Below, one piece after another: positions 8,690 through 15,963 of a stretch of DNA of 64,000 nucleotides. A program made the translations under genes and the position numbers. Position 1 is the first letter of the stretch. Each line of letters opens with the position of its first letter. The stretch is taken from contig NZ_JAVRIE010000002.1 of assembly GCF_031846165.1 (NCBI RefSeq), forward strand, positions 558,001 to 622,000, written 5' to 3'. The notes beneath the pieces were generated by a model. It saw only the letters and a program-made list of their open reading frames with translations, was not told where the DNA came from and ran no database searches. The DNA is from Glaciecola blandensis. Its GTDB lineage: Bacteria > Pseudomonadota > Gammaproteobacteria > Enterobacterales > Alteromonadaceae.

Positions 8690-9634
8690 ATGTGGCGTGC
8701 TCTAAAAGGTGTTTTGCTTTTCTTAATAGTCCTAGTTTGTGGCTTTGGGATTTATGTTTATCTGCATAAAGAGCCAGATCGGCCTCTTGCAGACTTGACT
8801 GAGCGCTGGGCTCAGCCGCCATCTACATTCATTGAGCTGGCAGGCATGCTAGTGCATTTGCGCGATGAAGGGCCTCGAAATGACAAAGCCCCAATTATAT
8901 TGATTCATGGTACCAGCGCATCACTGCACACATGGGATGGGTGGGCACAAGTGCTTTCTCAGGATAGGCGCGTTATTCGTTTTGATTTGCCCGCTTTTGG
9001 CTTAACAGGACCTGAGCCAAACAACAATTATACGATTGAACGATATGCTGAATTTGTCGTGACAGTCATGGATCATTTAGGTGTAGATAACGCGATTTTA
9101 GCGGGTAACTCTTTGGGCGGATATATTGCGTGGTCAACAGCCGTCCTGCATCCTTCGCGTGTTCATCAGTTGGTGCTGGTGGACGCGAGTGGTTATCCTT
9201 ATGAGTCAGAGTCGGTGCCAATTGCCTTTAAGATTTCTCAACACCCAATCGCCAGTGTGTTACTAAAAGATTTCATCCCTAAGGCATTAGTCGAAAATAG
9301 CGTAAAGAATGTTTATGGTAATCCTGATCTCGTGAGCCAAGAGTTGGTCGAGCGGTATTATCAGCTGTCATTACGAGAGGGCAATAGAAGTGCACTTAGT
9401 GAGCGATTCAAACAAACAAAGCCAGGGGCTTTAGCGGCCAGTATTCCAGACATAAAGGTTCCGACACTTATTTTGTGGGGAGCCAAGGACAAGCTTATCC
9501 CATTGAAACAGGGAGAGCGCTTTAATCAAGAGATACTAGGCAGTCAGTTGATTGTGTTTGATGGGCTAGGGCATGTACCCCATGAAGAAGATCCGCAAGC
9601 CACGGTTGACGCAGTGCTGAGCTTTTTGGATTGA
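8690..9634 (+). CDS. Membrane-anchored alpha/beta hydrolase
   Basis: The 314-residue protein begins with one hydrophobic helix (about residues 5-25), which probably anchors it with the catalytic domain in the periplasm. The alpha/beta hydrolase fold shows an oxyanion segment ILIHGTSAS, the nucleophile elbow GNSLGG (S141), the acid in WGAKDKLIP (D267) and the histidine in GLGHVPHEE (H295). A good ribosome site AAGGAA precedes the ATG. The substrate cannot be told from sequence; esterase or lipase-like activity on a small ester is plausible. It may be cotranscribed with the HMG-CoA reductase gene. A single copy of the 50-bp hairpin element lies ten bases after its stop. Confidence 0.85.
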   Translation: MWRALKGVLLFLIVLVCGFGIYVYLHKEPDRPLADLTERWAQPPSTFIELAGMLVHLRDEGPRNDKAPIILIHGTSASLHTWDGWAQVLSQDRRVIRFDLPAFGLTGPEPNNNYTIERYAEFVVTVMDHLGVDNAILAGNSLGGYIAWSTAVLHPSRVHQLVLVDASGYPYESESVPIAFKISQHPIASVLLKDFIPKALVENSVKNVYGNPDLVSQELVERYYQLSLREGNRSALSERFKQTKPGALAASIPDIKVPTLILWGAKDKLIPLKQGERFNQEILGSQLIVFDGLGHVPHEEDPQATVDAVLSFLD

Positions 9635-9644
9635 AAATCTACTC

Positions 9645-9694
9645 GTCATTCCCTCGTAGGAGTGAACCTAGATTGCTGCCTTCGCAGCAATGAC
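9645..9694. repeat. Single copy of the 50-bp double-hairpin element
   Basis: One complete element matches the array at 6.8-7.3 kb, with one change (GAGTGAA for GAGGGAA) in the first stem. It lies between two convergent genes, where its hairpins could end transcription from both sides. Confidence 0.9.
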
Positions 9695-9715
9695 AGGAGC
9701 GCTTAACTTCTATCT

Positions 9716-10732
9716 TTAGCGTGGCACGGGCCCAGTGCTTTGACGCACAACTAACTCAAAGGGAAGCTTAATCACTTTTTGTTCTGGCCGATTTCCTTTC
9801 AATTGCTCAACCAATAGTTGCATGCAATTTCTACCAATATCTTCGAGGGGCTGACGGATTGTTGTGAGCTTAGGGTACATTAGTTCAGCATACGAAATAT
9901 CATCAAAGCCAATCACAGAGATATCCTCTGGAATGCGGTAATCATATTCGCGCAAAGCATTCATGGCGCCAATCGCCATATCGTCACTGAAGCAAAAAAC
10001 GGCTGTAGGACGATGCCTTAATCTAAGCAGTTTCTCCATTGCTTCAATACCAGAAACGGTGCGGTAGTCGCCACGAATTATCAAGTTTTTATTGATTTCA
10101 ATATTGGCTTCAGTTAACGCTTGCTTGTAACCAGCGAGTCTTTCTAATGTGCTCGGCGTATCTTTCGGTCCCATAACGGCAGCAATACAGGTATGGCCTA
10201 AATCAAGAAGGTGTTGAACGGCTGCTCGACCACCCGCTTTATTGTCGATAAGCACCTTGTAAATATCTTCATTATCGATCTCTTCACATGAGTTTACTAA
10301 AGGCGGTAACTGCTCTGTGACTGGTTTATTTTCTTGCAAAGTAAAAGGGAGGTTGGGAGTAAAGATCAAAATACCATCGGCTTGACCCGAGGAGACCATG
10401 TCGGCGTAGTGTTGTTCGCGCTCCTCTTGATTTTGTGTATCTCCAAGTAAAACGGAATAACCTGCTTTATGCGCTTCGCTCTCGATGGCACGAATAATAC
10501 CAGCATTCACTTGATTGGTGATGTCGGGCATAACCACCACCACATTCCCGCTTTTTTGGGTGCGCAAGCTAGCGCCGAATCGATTCGGTTTATAACCCGT
10601 TTCCTTGACAGCTTTGAGCACGCGGGTGCGAGTATCCTTACTTACTAATTCTGGATTTCTTAGGGTACGACTGACGGTAGCAGACGAGACTCCAGAACGA
10701 GCAGCGATATCTTTGATTCCGACTTTTGACAC
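9716..10732 (-). CDS. LacI/GalR-family transcriptional regulator
   Basis: The gene is read from a GTG at 10732, giving 338 residues that begin VSKVGIKDIAARSG. An AGAGAG ribosome site precedes this GTG. An upstream in-frame ATG at 10819 lies inside an operator-like palindrome, so it is rejected as the start. The protein has the LacI helix-turn-helix (IKDIAARSGVSSATVSRTL), the hinge helix region (YKPNRFGASLR) and a sugar-binding domain of the periplasmic-binding-protein type. It is divergent from the GluP-like permease. Operator-like sites lie upstream of itself, the permease, the TonB receptor and the symporter operon, so it is the likely repressor of glucan/cellobiose use, perhaps responding to glucose or cellobiose. 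Confidence 0.9.
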   Translation of the reverse strand: MSKVGIKDIAARSGVSSATVSRTLRNPELVSKDTRTRVLKAVKETGYKPNRFGASLRTQKSGNVVVVMPDITNQVNAGIIRAIESEAHKAGYSVLLGDTQNQEEREQHYADMVSSGQADGILIFTPNLPFTLQENKPVTEQLPPLVNSCEEIDNEDIYKVLIDNKAGGRAAVQHLLDLGHTCIAAVMGPKDTPSTLERLAGYKQALTEANIEINKNLIIRGDYRTVSGIEAMEKLLRLRHRPTAVFCFSDDMAIGAMNALREYDYRIPEDISVIGFDDISYAELMYPKLTTIRQPLEDIGRNCMQLLVEQLKGNRPEQKVIKLPFELVVRQSTGPVPR

Positions 10733-10813
10733 AGCGATCTCTCTTTTAGCTATGGATTTACTTTTGAAATCTCTTGTTTTTATTTCATGAAACGGGTGAA
10801 AACAGCAAATTAT

Positions 10814-10827
10814 TTGCAATCGTTTAC
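10814..10827. promoter_or_regulatory. LacI-family operator candidate (regulator side)
   Basis: TGCAATCGTTTACA lies 82 bp upstream of the regulator's GTG start, which fits autoregulation. Confidence 0.5.
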
Positions 10828-10942
10828 ATGAGTTAAATTGCTATGCTTCATAGAATAGCACTGTATGGCTGATATTGCGCCAGAAAATGTGAAAAAAATG
10901 ATCAATTTATTTGCATTTATTAACAAGTATGGGTTATTTTAA

Positions 10943-10956
10943 TGAAAACGTTTACA
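10943..10956. promoter_or_regulatory. LacI-family operator candidate (permease side)
   Basis: TGAAAACGTTTACA is a near-perfect palindrome 124 bp upstream of the permease ATG. Confidence 0.55.
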
Positions 10957-11080
10957 TTTTTATTCGTTGCCACTTAAGTTGAGCTGTAAAAGCCATTAAA
11001 ATCAATGTGATGGATGAAATTATAATAAGAGTGATGTAACAGCACCGTGCAACTTTGCACATTGCATGTAGAGGAAAGTA

Positions 11081-12355
11081 ATGGACACAACTAACAACAC
11101 AGCAGGTGAATTAGGTCAGCAACCTAGTTATCGACTACCACTAGCAATATTAACGATTCTCTTTTTTATGTGGGGGTTTATTACTAGTCTAAATGACATC
11201 TTGATTCCGCACTTAAAAGCCTTATTTGATCTTACCTATTTTAAAGCGATGGCGGTTAACTCAGCGTTCTTTGGTGCTTACGCTTTAGTGTCCTATCCTG
11301 CCGGCATGATGGTGAAAAAAACAGGTTATCAAAAGGGCCTAGTGATTGGTTTGATTATCGCATCTCTGGGTTGTGTTGGTTTTGCTATGGCCGCTGACGT
11401 GCATCAGTATTGGGTGTTTCTCTTAGCTTTATTCGTGTTGGCTTCGGGGATCACCATATTGCAGGTCTCGGCCAACCCATTTGTTTCTCACTTGGGGCCA
11501 GAGAAAACAGCCTCAAGTCGATTAACCTTAACCCAAGCATTTAACAGTTTAGGCACCACATTAGCTCCCGCTTTTGGTTCCGTTTTTATACTGTCAGTGG
11601 CTGTGTTGAGCGCTGAACAGCTGGCAGCCTTAGCGCCAGAGCAACTAAATCAATACTATCTGGATCAAGCCTCATCCGTTAAGTTTCCGTATTATTTGTT
11701 AGCCACGGTATTATTTTCTTTAGCGATCATCTTTGCGTTTATTAAACTACCAAATTTAAAACAAGATGAAGAAACTAGCATTGCAGACAATGACTCCGTT
11801 TTCAAACATCGACACCTTGTATTGGGTGTACTTGCAATATTTATGTATGTGGGTGGTGAAGTGGCGATAGGAAGCTTGCTCGTCAATTTTTTCAAAGAGC
11901 CTAACATTGCCGGCATGACAGAAAAAGTGGGTGCTGCCTACGTTACTTACTATTGGGGCGGTGCGATGATTGGTCGTTTCATTGGTGCTTATCTTATGTT
12001 GAAGGTGGCAGCAAACAAAGTGCTCACTTTCAATGCTTTAATGGTCATTGTGCTAATAGTCATTGCGATTGTTGCGGATGGAAAACTGGCCATGTGGTCA
12101 ATCTTGGGTGTGGGTTTCTTTAACTCCATCATGTTCCCAACTATTTTTAGTTTGGCGATTCATAAACTTGGCGCTTTGAGCAGTCGTGGTTCGGGTTTCC
12201 TCTGTGTCGCCATTGTGGGTGGCGCATTGATTCCACCCCTACAAGGAATAGTAGCTGACACTATCGGTATTCAATTGTCGTTCATTGTGCCTATTTTTTG
12301 CTACGTTTATATCGCATATTATGGCTTCAAGGGCTACAAGCCAAAAGAGTCTTAG
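11081..12355 (+). CDS. FucP/GluP-type sugar permease (MFS)
   Basis: The 424-residue protein has about 12 membrane segments. The N-terminal FFMWGFITSLNDILIPHLK is characteristic of the FucP/GluP group of proton- or sodium-coupled sugar importers, as are QVSANPF and LTQAFNSLGT in the middle. An AGAGGAAAG ribosome site precedes the ATG. It is divergent from the LacI-type regulator, with an operator-like palindrome in between. Glucose is the best substrate guess, since extracellular glucan breakdown would release it. Galactose or fucose cannot be excluded from sequence alone. A rho-independent terminator follows. Confidence 0.88.
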   Translation: MDTTNNTAGELGQQPSYRLPLAILTILFFMWGFITSLNDILIPHLKALFDLTYFKAMAVNSAFFGAYALVSYPAGMMVKKTGYQKGLVIGLIIASLGCVGFAMAADVHQYWVFLLALFVLASGITILQVSANPFVSHLGPEKTASSRLTLTQAFNSLGTTLAPAFGSVFILSVAVLSAEQLAALAPEQLNQYYLDQASSVKFPYYLLATVLFSLAIIFAFIKLPNLKQDEETSIADNDSVFKHRHLVLGVLAIFMYVGGEVAIGSLLVNFFKEPNIAGMTEKVGAAYVTYYWGGAMIGRFIGAYLMLKVAANKVLTFNALMVIVLIVIAIVADGKLAMWSILGVGFFNSIMFPTIFSLAIHKLGALSSRGSGFLCVAIVGGALIPPLQGIVADTIGIQLSFIVPIFCYVYIAYYGFKGYKPKES

Positions 12356-12408
12356 TACTATTTTTTCCTGCCAATACCTCTTTTAATCCCGAGGTAAGCT
12401 TGCTAATA

Positions 12409-12439
12409 CGTCTTTATTCTTTGATAAAGGCGTTTTTTT
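12409..12439 (+). terminator. Rho-independent terminator after the sugar permease
   Basis: The stem CGTCTTTAT/ATAAAGGCG has a short loop TCTTTG and is followed by seven T. Confidence 0.8.
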
Positions 12440-12563
12440 GTTTAAGCTGAACGTAAATGAGAGCTATCCCTTTCTAATAAAGACAAGTGCCCATTAGCTG
12501 AAGTAACGGACCTTTTTATTTCGTGAGAAGCAAATGTCATAGACCTTATTCACAAGGAAATGT

Positions 12564-14210
12564 ATGCGTAACAAGATCTTCAAAATATTAATTTCGATAA
12601 ATTTATTGGTGCTCGCTCTTGGCTTGCTGTCTTTGAATTTCCTCTGGGTGTTGTTACTCACTGGGTCCTTATTAGCGATTGCCATCTATGATAGTCAGCA
12701 AACCAAACATGCTATTTTACGAAACTTTCCATTGATTGGCCGCGCACGTTGGATGATTGAGGATGTGCGTCCTTTTGTTCAGCAATATATTCTTGAAACT
12801 GATACCGGTGGCGCGCCCATCTCTAGAATGTTTAGAAATATAGTGTATCAGCGAGCGAAAAATAGTCGCGATACCATTCCTTTTGGTACGCAAGTAGACA
12901 CTTATAAGACTGGATATGAGTGGATTGGACATTCATTATCTGCCTTTAATATTAGTGAAATAAATAAGGCCCCTCGCATCACAATCGGCAGTAAACACTG
13001 CAAACAACCCTATTCCGCCAGTATTCTAAATATATCTGCGATGAGTTTTGGTTCGCTAAGTAAACCCGCTTTATTGGCTTTGAATAAAGGCGCCAAGCTG
13101 GGAGGTTTTTATCACAATACTGGTGAAGGCGGTGTCAGTCCTTATCACTTAGAACACAACGCTGATGTCGTATGGCAAATAGGAACAGGTTATTTCGGCT
13201 GTCGCAATGACGAGGGTGGTTTTTGCCCTGAGAAATTCGAAAAACAAGCACGTCATCAAAATATAAAAATGATAGAAATCAAACTCTCTCAAGGGGCGAA
13301 GCCTGGTCATGGTGGTATTCTACCAGCGAGTAAGAACACACAAGAGATCGCCGATATACGTGGCGTAAGAGTTGGCACTCAAGTTGATTCACCATCCATT
13401 CACAGCGCTTTTCAAACGCCGATGCAGTTGATTCAATTTGTCGATACTTTACGTGAGCTCAGCGGCGGCAAACCGATAGGGATTAAATTGGCTTTAGGTC
13501 GTCGAAGTGAGTTTGTCGCTATTTGTAAAGCCATGGTAGAACTCAATGTTACGCCTGATTTTGTGACTGTGGATGGCGGCGAAGGCGGCACCGGTGCTGC
13601 ACCACTAGAGTATTCCAATTCAATTGGCTCCCCTCTAAGAGAAGCGTTGGCGTTTGTTGATGACTGTTTAACCGGTTACGGCGTTCGTGAAGACGTAAAA
13701 ATTATTGCTTCAGGTAAAATTATTTCGGGCTTCCACTTGGTTAAAAATTTAGCCTTGGGCGCAGACGTTTGTAATAGCGCACGCGGCATGATGCTTGCCC
13801 TCGGTTGCGTGCAATCTCTTTCATGCAATACCAATGAATGCCCAACCGGTGTAGCGACACAGGATCCCAGCTTACACAAAGGTTTGGTGCCTGAGAATAA
13901 AGCGGTTCGTGTATTCCAGTTTCATAAAAAGACTATCCATGCCACGGTAGACATCATATCGTCAGCAGGCTTGAAGTCGCCGAGTGACCTAAATCGAACG
14001 CATATTTTTAGGAGAGTGAATCAACAAGAAGTGAAACGCTATGATGAAATCTTTCCACATATGGTTGTGGGTGGGTTTTTAAAAGACTGTATTCCTGATA
14101 ATTACGCGATTGATATTGAGGAAGCTGATGCGAACAGCTTTGCGCCTAAACGCACCTTAACTAGCATCAATCAAGAAACGAAATCATTGTGCGAGAATGA
14201 GGCGTCGTAA
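12564..14210 (+). CDS. FMN-binding glutamate synthase family protein, membrane-anchored
   Basis: The 548-residue protein has two close N-terminal hydrophobic helices (about residues 6-45), followed by an FMN-binding barrel like the synthase domain of GltB. Landmarks are ISAMSFGSLS, the glycine-rich NTGEGGVSP, GAKPGHGGILP, VDGGEGGTGAAP and a cysteine set CVQSLSCNTNECPTG (C-x5-C-x4-C) that in glutamate synthase binds a 3Fe-4S cluster. The glutaminase domain and the ammonia-tunnel C-terminal domain of GltB are absent, so it is not a standard glutamate synthase. Its reaction is unknown to me. A good AAGGAA ribosome site precedes the ATG. A small ferredoxin gene lies convergent, six bases beyond its stop. 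Confidence 0.85.
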   Translation: MRNKIFKILISINLLVLALGLLSLNFLWVLLLTGSLLAIAIYDSQQTKHAILRNFPLIGRARWMIEDVRPFVQQYILETDTGGAPISRMFRNIVYQRAKNSRDTIPFGTQVDTYKTGYEWIGHSLSAFNISEINKAPRITIGSKHCKQPYSASILNISAMSFGSLSKPALLALNKGAKLGGFYHNTGEGGVSPYHLEHNADVVWQIGTGYFGCRNDEGGFCPEKFEKQARHQNIKMIEIKLSQGAKPGHGGILPASKNTQEIADIRGVRVGTQVDSPSIHSAFQTPMQLIQFVDTLRELSGGKPIGIKLALGRRSEFVAICKAMVELNVTPDFVTVDGGEGGTGAAPLEYSNSIGSPLREALAFVDDCLTGYGVREDVKIIASGKIISGFHLVKNLALGADVCNSARGMMLALGCVQSLSCNTNECPTGVATQDPSLHKGLVPENKAVRVFQFHKKTIHATVDIISSAGLKSPSDLNRTHIFRRVNQQEVKRYDEIFPHMVVGGFLKDCIPDNYAIDIEEADANSFAPKRTLTSINQETKSLCENEAS

Positions 14211-14216
14211 GCCCGT

Positions 14217-14462
14217 TTAGGCTTGTAGACGCTCAAACTTCTCAGCTAATTGGTCAACCGTTTCTTTGCGTTGCGGATTCACTTCGATGCATTCTATCGG
14301 GCAAACCGCAGCGCAGCTAGGTTCATCATAATGACCAACGCATTCGGTGCATTTATCTGCATCGATTTCATAAATTTCGGCACCCATTGCAATTGCATCG
14401 TTTGGACACTCTTCGGGGCATAAATCGCAGTTAATGCATTCTTCAGTAATATATAAAGCCAT
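14217..14462 (-). CDS. yfhL: YfhL-type 2[4Fe-4S] ferredoxin
   Basis: The 81-residue protein has two cysteine clusters: CINCDLCPEECP near residue 9 and CTECVGHYDEPSCAAVCP near residue 38. The insert in the second cluster is typical of the YfhL/alvin-type ferredoxins. It is a soluble electron carrier. It converges on the FMN glutamate-synthase-like gene, and the short hairpin AAGCC/GGCTT spans the two stops. The partner enzyme is not known from sequence. mutH lies upstream on the same strand. Confidence 0.9.
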   Translation of the reverse strand: MALYITEECINCDLCPEECPNDAIAMGAEIYEIDADKCTECVGHYDEPSCAAVCPIECIEVNPQRKETVDQLAEKFERLQA

Positions 14463-14574
14463 GTCGTTTCTCTCAATGTAGTAGACCTTGGCTACAAAAT
14501 AGCATTGCTAAGTATAAGCGCAAGTGACACAAGCAGGGTGCTTGATCAAGCTCAATAATTTGTCTTTTTTACTG

Positions 14575-15255
14575 CTAGAAAGCGCTCTGTAGAATGCCCT
14601 GAGTGAAGTTCTTGCGAAGATAGAAGCCGCGAGGGCGAGTTTGGATAGCTTGACCGTCTTCGCCGATAGCTTCAGTGAGAGCGGAGCCATTCGCTGCTTT
14701 AGGTCGCAATTGCAGCACGCTGCCAACGGTCGCATCTATGCGCTCTACTTGACCTAAGCTAATCATATCCATTAATTCTTCCCAATCTGTCCGCAAGAGT
14801 GTTTCTTCCTCAATACTAGGCTGCCACAATATGGGCGAACCGATGAGACGCTGAGCGGGAGGAATCTCACGTTCACCCTGTACAGGCAGCCAAAGTACCT
14901 TTTGGAGTTTGTTGCGCACGTTAGAATTTTGCCAAGTAACACCGGTATTGTGAGTCAAAGGCGCATAGCACACATACGTGGTTTCTAAGGGGAGGTTAGT
15001 GTAGGACAAGGGGAGCGTTTTTAGTTCTACCCCCAGTTCTGGAAAGTCTTGTTCCGGCTTCGAACCGGCGCTTGCTCCTAACCAGAGTTCTATTAGCTGT
15101 CCTGTCCAGCCTTTTTGTGTTCTAAAGTTCTGCGGTGTGACAATATTTGCGGCGTCGGCTAAGTCACCTAAACTCAGACCTGAAAGCGCATTTGCTCTGC
15201 TCATTAGCTCATTAAGGGAAGCGGGTGGTGAACTAGGAGGCGAAGATGAATGCAT
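14575..15255 (-). CDS. mutH: DNA mismatch repair endonuclease MutH
   Basis: The 226-residue protein is MutH, which nicks the unmethylated strand at hemimethylated GATC sites after activation by MutS and MutL. The catalytic motif DFPELGVELKT gives D70, E77 and K79, the same numbering as the E. coli enzyme. GWTGQLIELWLGA at 49-61 is also conserved. Its presence implies Dam-methylation-directed repair, a trait of a subset of Gammaproteobacteria. It is divergent from rppH, the common arrangement in this order. The N-terminal dozen residues are Ser/Pro-rich and variable. Confidence 0.97.
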   Translation of the reverse strand: MHSSSPPSSPPASLNELMSRANALSGLSLGDLADAANIVTPQNFRTQKGWTGQLIELWLGASAGSKPEQDFPELGVELKTLPLSYTNLPLETTYVCYAPLTHNTGVTWQNSNVRNKLQKVLWLPVQGEREIPPAQRLIGSPILWQPSIEEETLLRTDWEELMDMISLGQVERIDATVGSVLQLRPKAANGSALTEAIGEDGQAIQTRPRGFYLRKNFTQGILQSAF

Positions 15256-15361
15256 GGGTTTAGAGAGTTTCCTTGTAATAATTAAAACTAGCGCTTTGCT
15301 TAATGCATAGTTTATGGAAGAATGAAGTTATATGAAAGAATAAAAGCGCTGGGTAATCTAA

Positions 15362-15898
15362 GTGATTGATGCCGAAGGATTCCGCGCGAATGTTGGCATA
15401 ATTATATGTAACAAGCTAGGTCAAGTCTTCTGGGCTCGACGTTATGGCCAGCATTCATGGCAATTCCCACAAGGCGGGATTGACCAAGGGGAAACTGCCG
15501 AACAGGCAATGTATAGGGAACTCCACGAAGAAGTGGGTCTACTTGAAAAAGACGTGAGCATAGTTGGCGTATCTCGCAACTGGCTTCGTTACAAATTGCC
15601 GAAACGCCTTGTAAGAAAGGGCTCAAGCCCTGTATGTATTGGTCAGAAACAGAAATGGTTTTTGCTCACCTTAAAGTGTGAGGAAAAAGACGTTAACCTG
15701 TTGCAGTCAGGCCATCCAGAATTTGATGATTGGCGCTGGGTGAGTTACTGGTATCCAATTCGAAATGTGGTTTCTTTTAAACGTGATGTATACCGTAAGG
15801 TCATGAAAGAATTTTCACCTTTGGTCTTACCCGCTCAAAAACCAACGAATAATAATCACCGAAAAAACAAACGTCGTCGTTCACGACCGCAAGCATAA
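15362..15898 (+). CDS. rppH: RNA pyrophosphohydrolase RppH
   Basis: The 178-residue Nudix enzyme removes pyrophosphate from the 5' end of mRNA and so triggers decay by RNase E. The Nudix box spans residues 38-60 (G38, E44, R52-E53, E56-E57, G59). The start FRANVGIIICN and the aromatic/basic FPQGGID are typical. The start is GTG; the first residues (IDAEGFRANVG) align with the usual RppH start, so no earlier start is needed. A basic tail (KNKRRRSRPQA) ends the protein. ptsP follows 65 bp downstream. Confidence 0.96.
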   Translation: MIDAEGFRANVGIIICNKLGQVFWARRYGQHSWQFPQGGIDQGETAEQAMYRELHEEVGLLEKDVSIVGVSRNWLRYKLPKRLVRKGSSPVCIGQKQKWFLLTLKCEEKDVNLLQSGHPEFDDWRWVSYWYPIRNVVSFKRDVYRKVMKEFSPLVLPAQKPTNNNHRKNKRRRSRPQA

Positions 15899-15963
15899 GT
15901 CGGGCTCTGGGAAAGCTGAATGCTTGCATTATTTGTTTCGTTAACTGCAATGGAGCTTAATGC

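Larger units (their letters stand above)
10733..11080. promoter_or_regulatory. Divergent lacI-type/permease promoter region
   Basis: A 348-bp gap holds two CG-centred palindromes, at 10814-10827 and 10943-10956. The rest is A+T-rich, and no other gene is visible. Confidence 0.55.
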
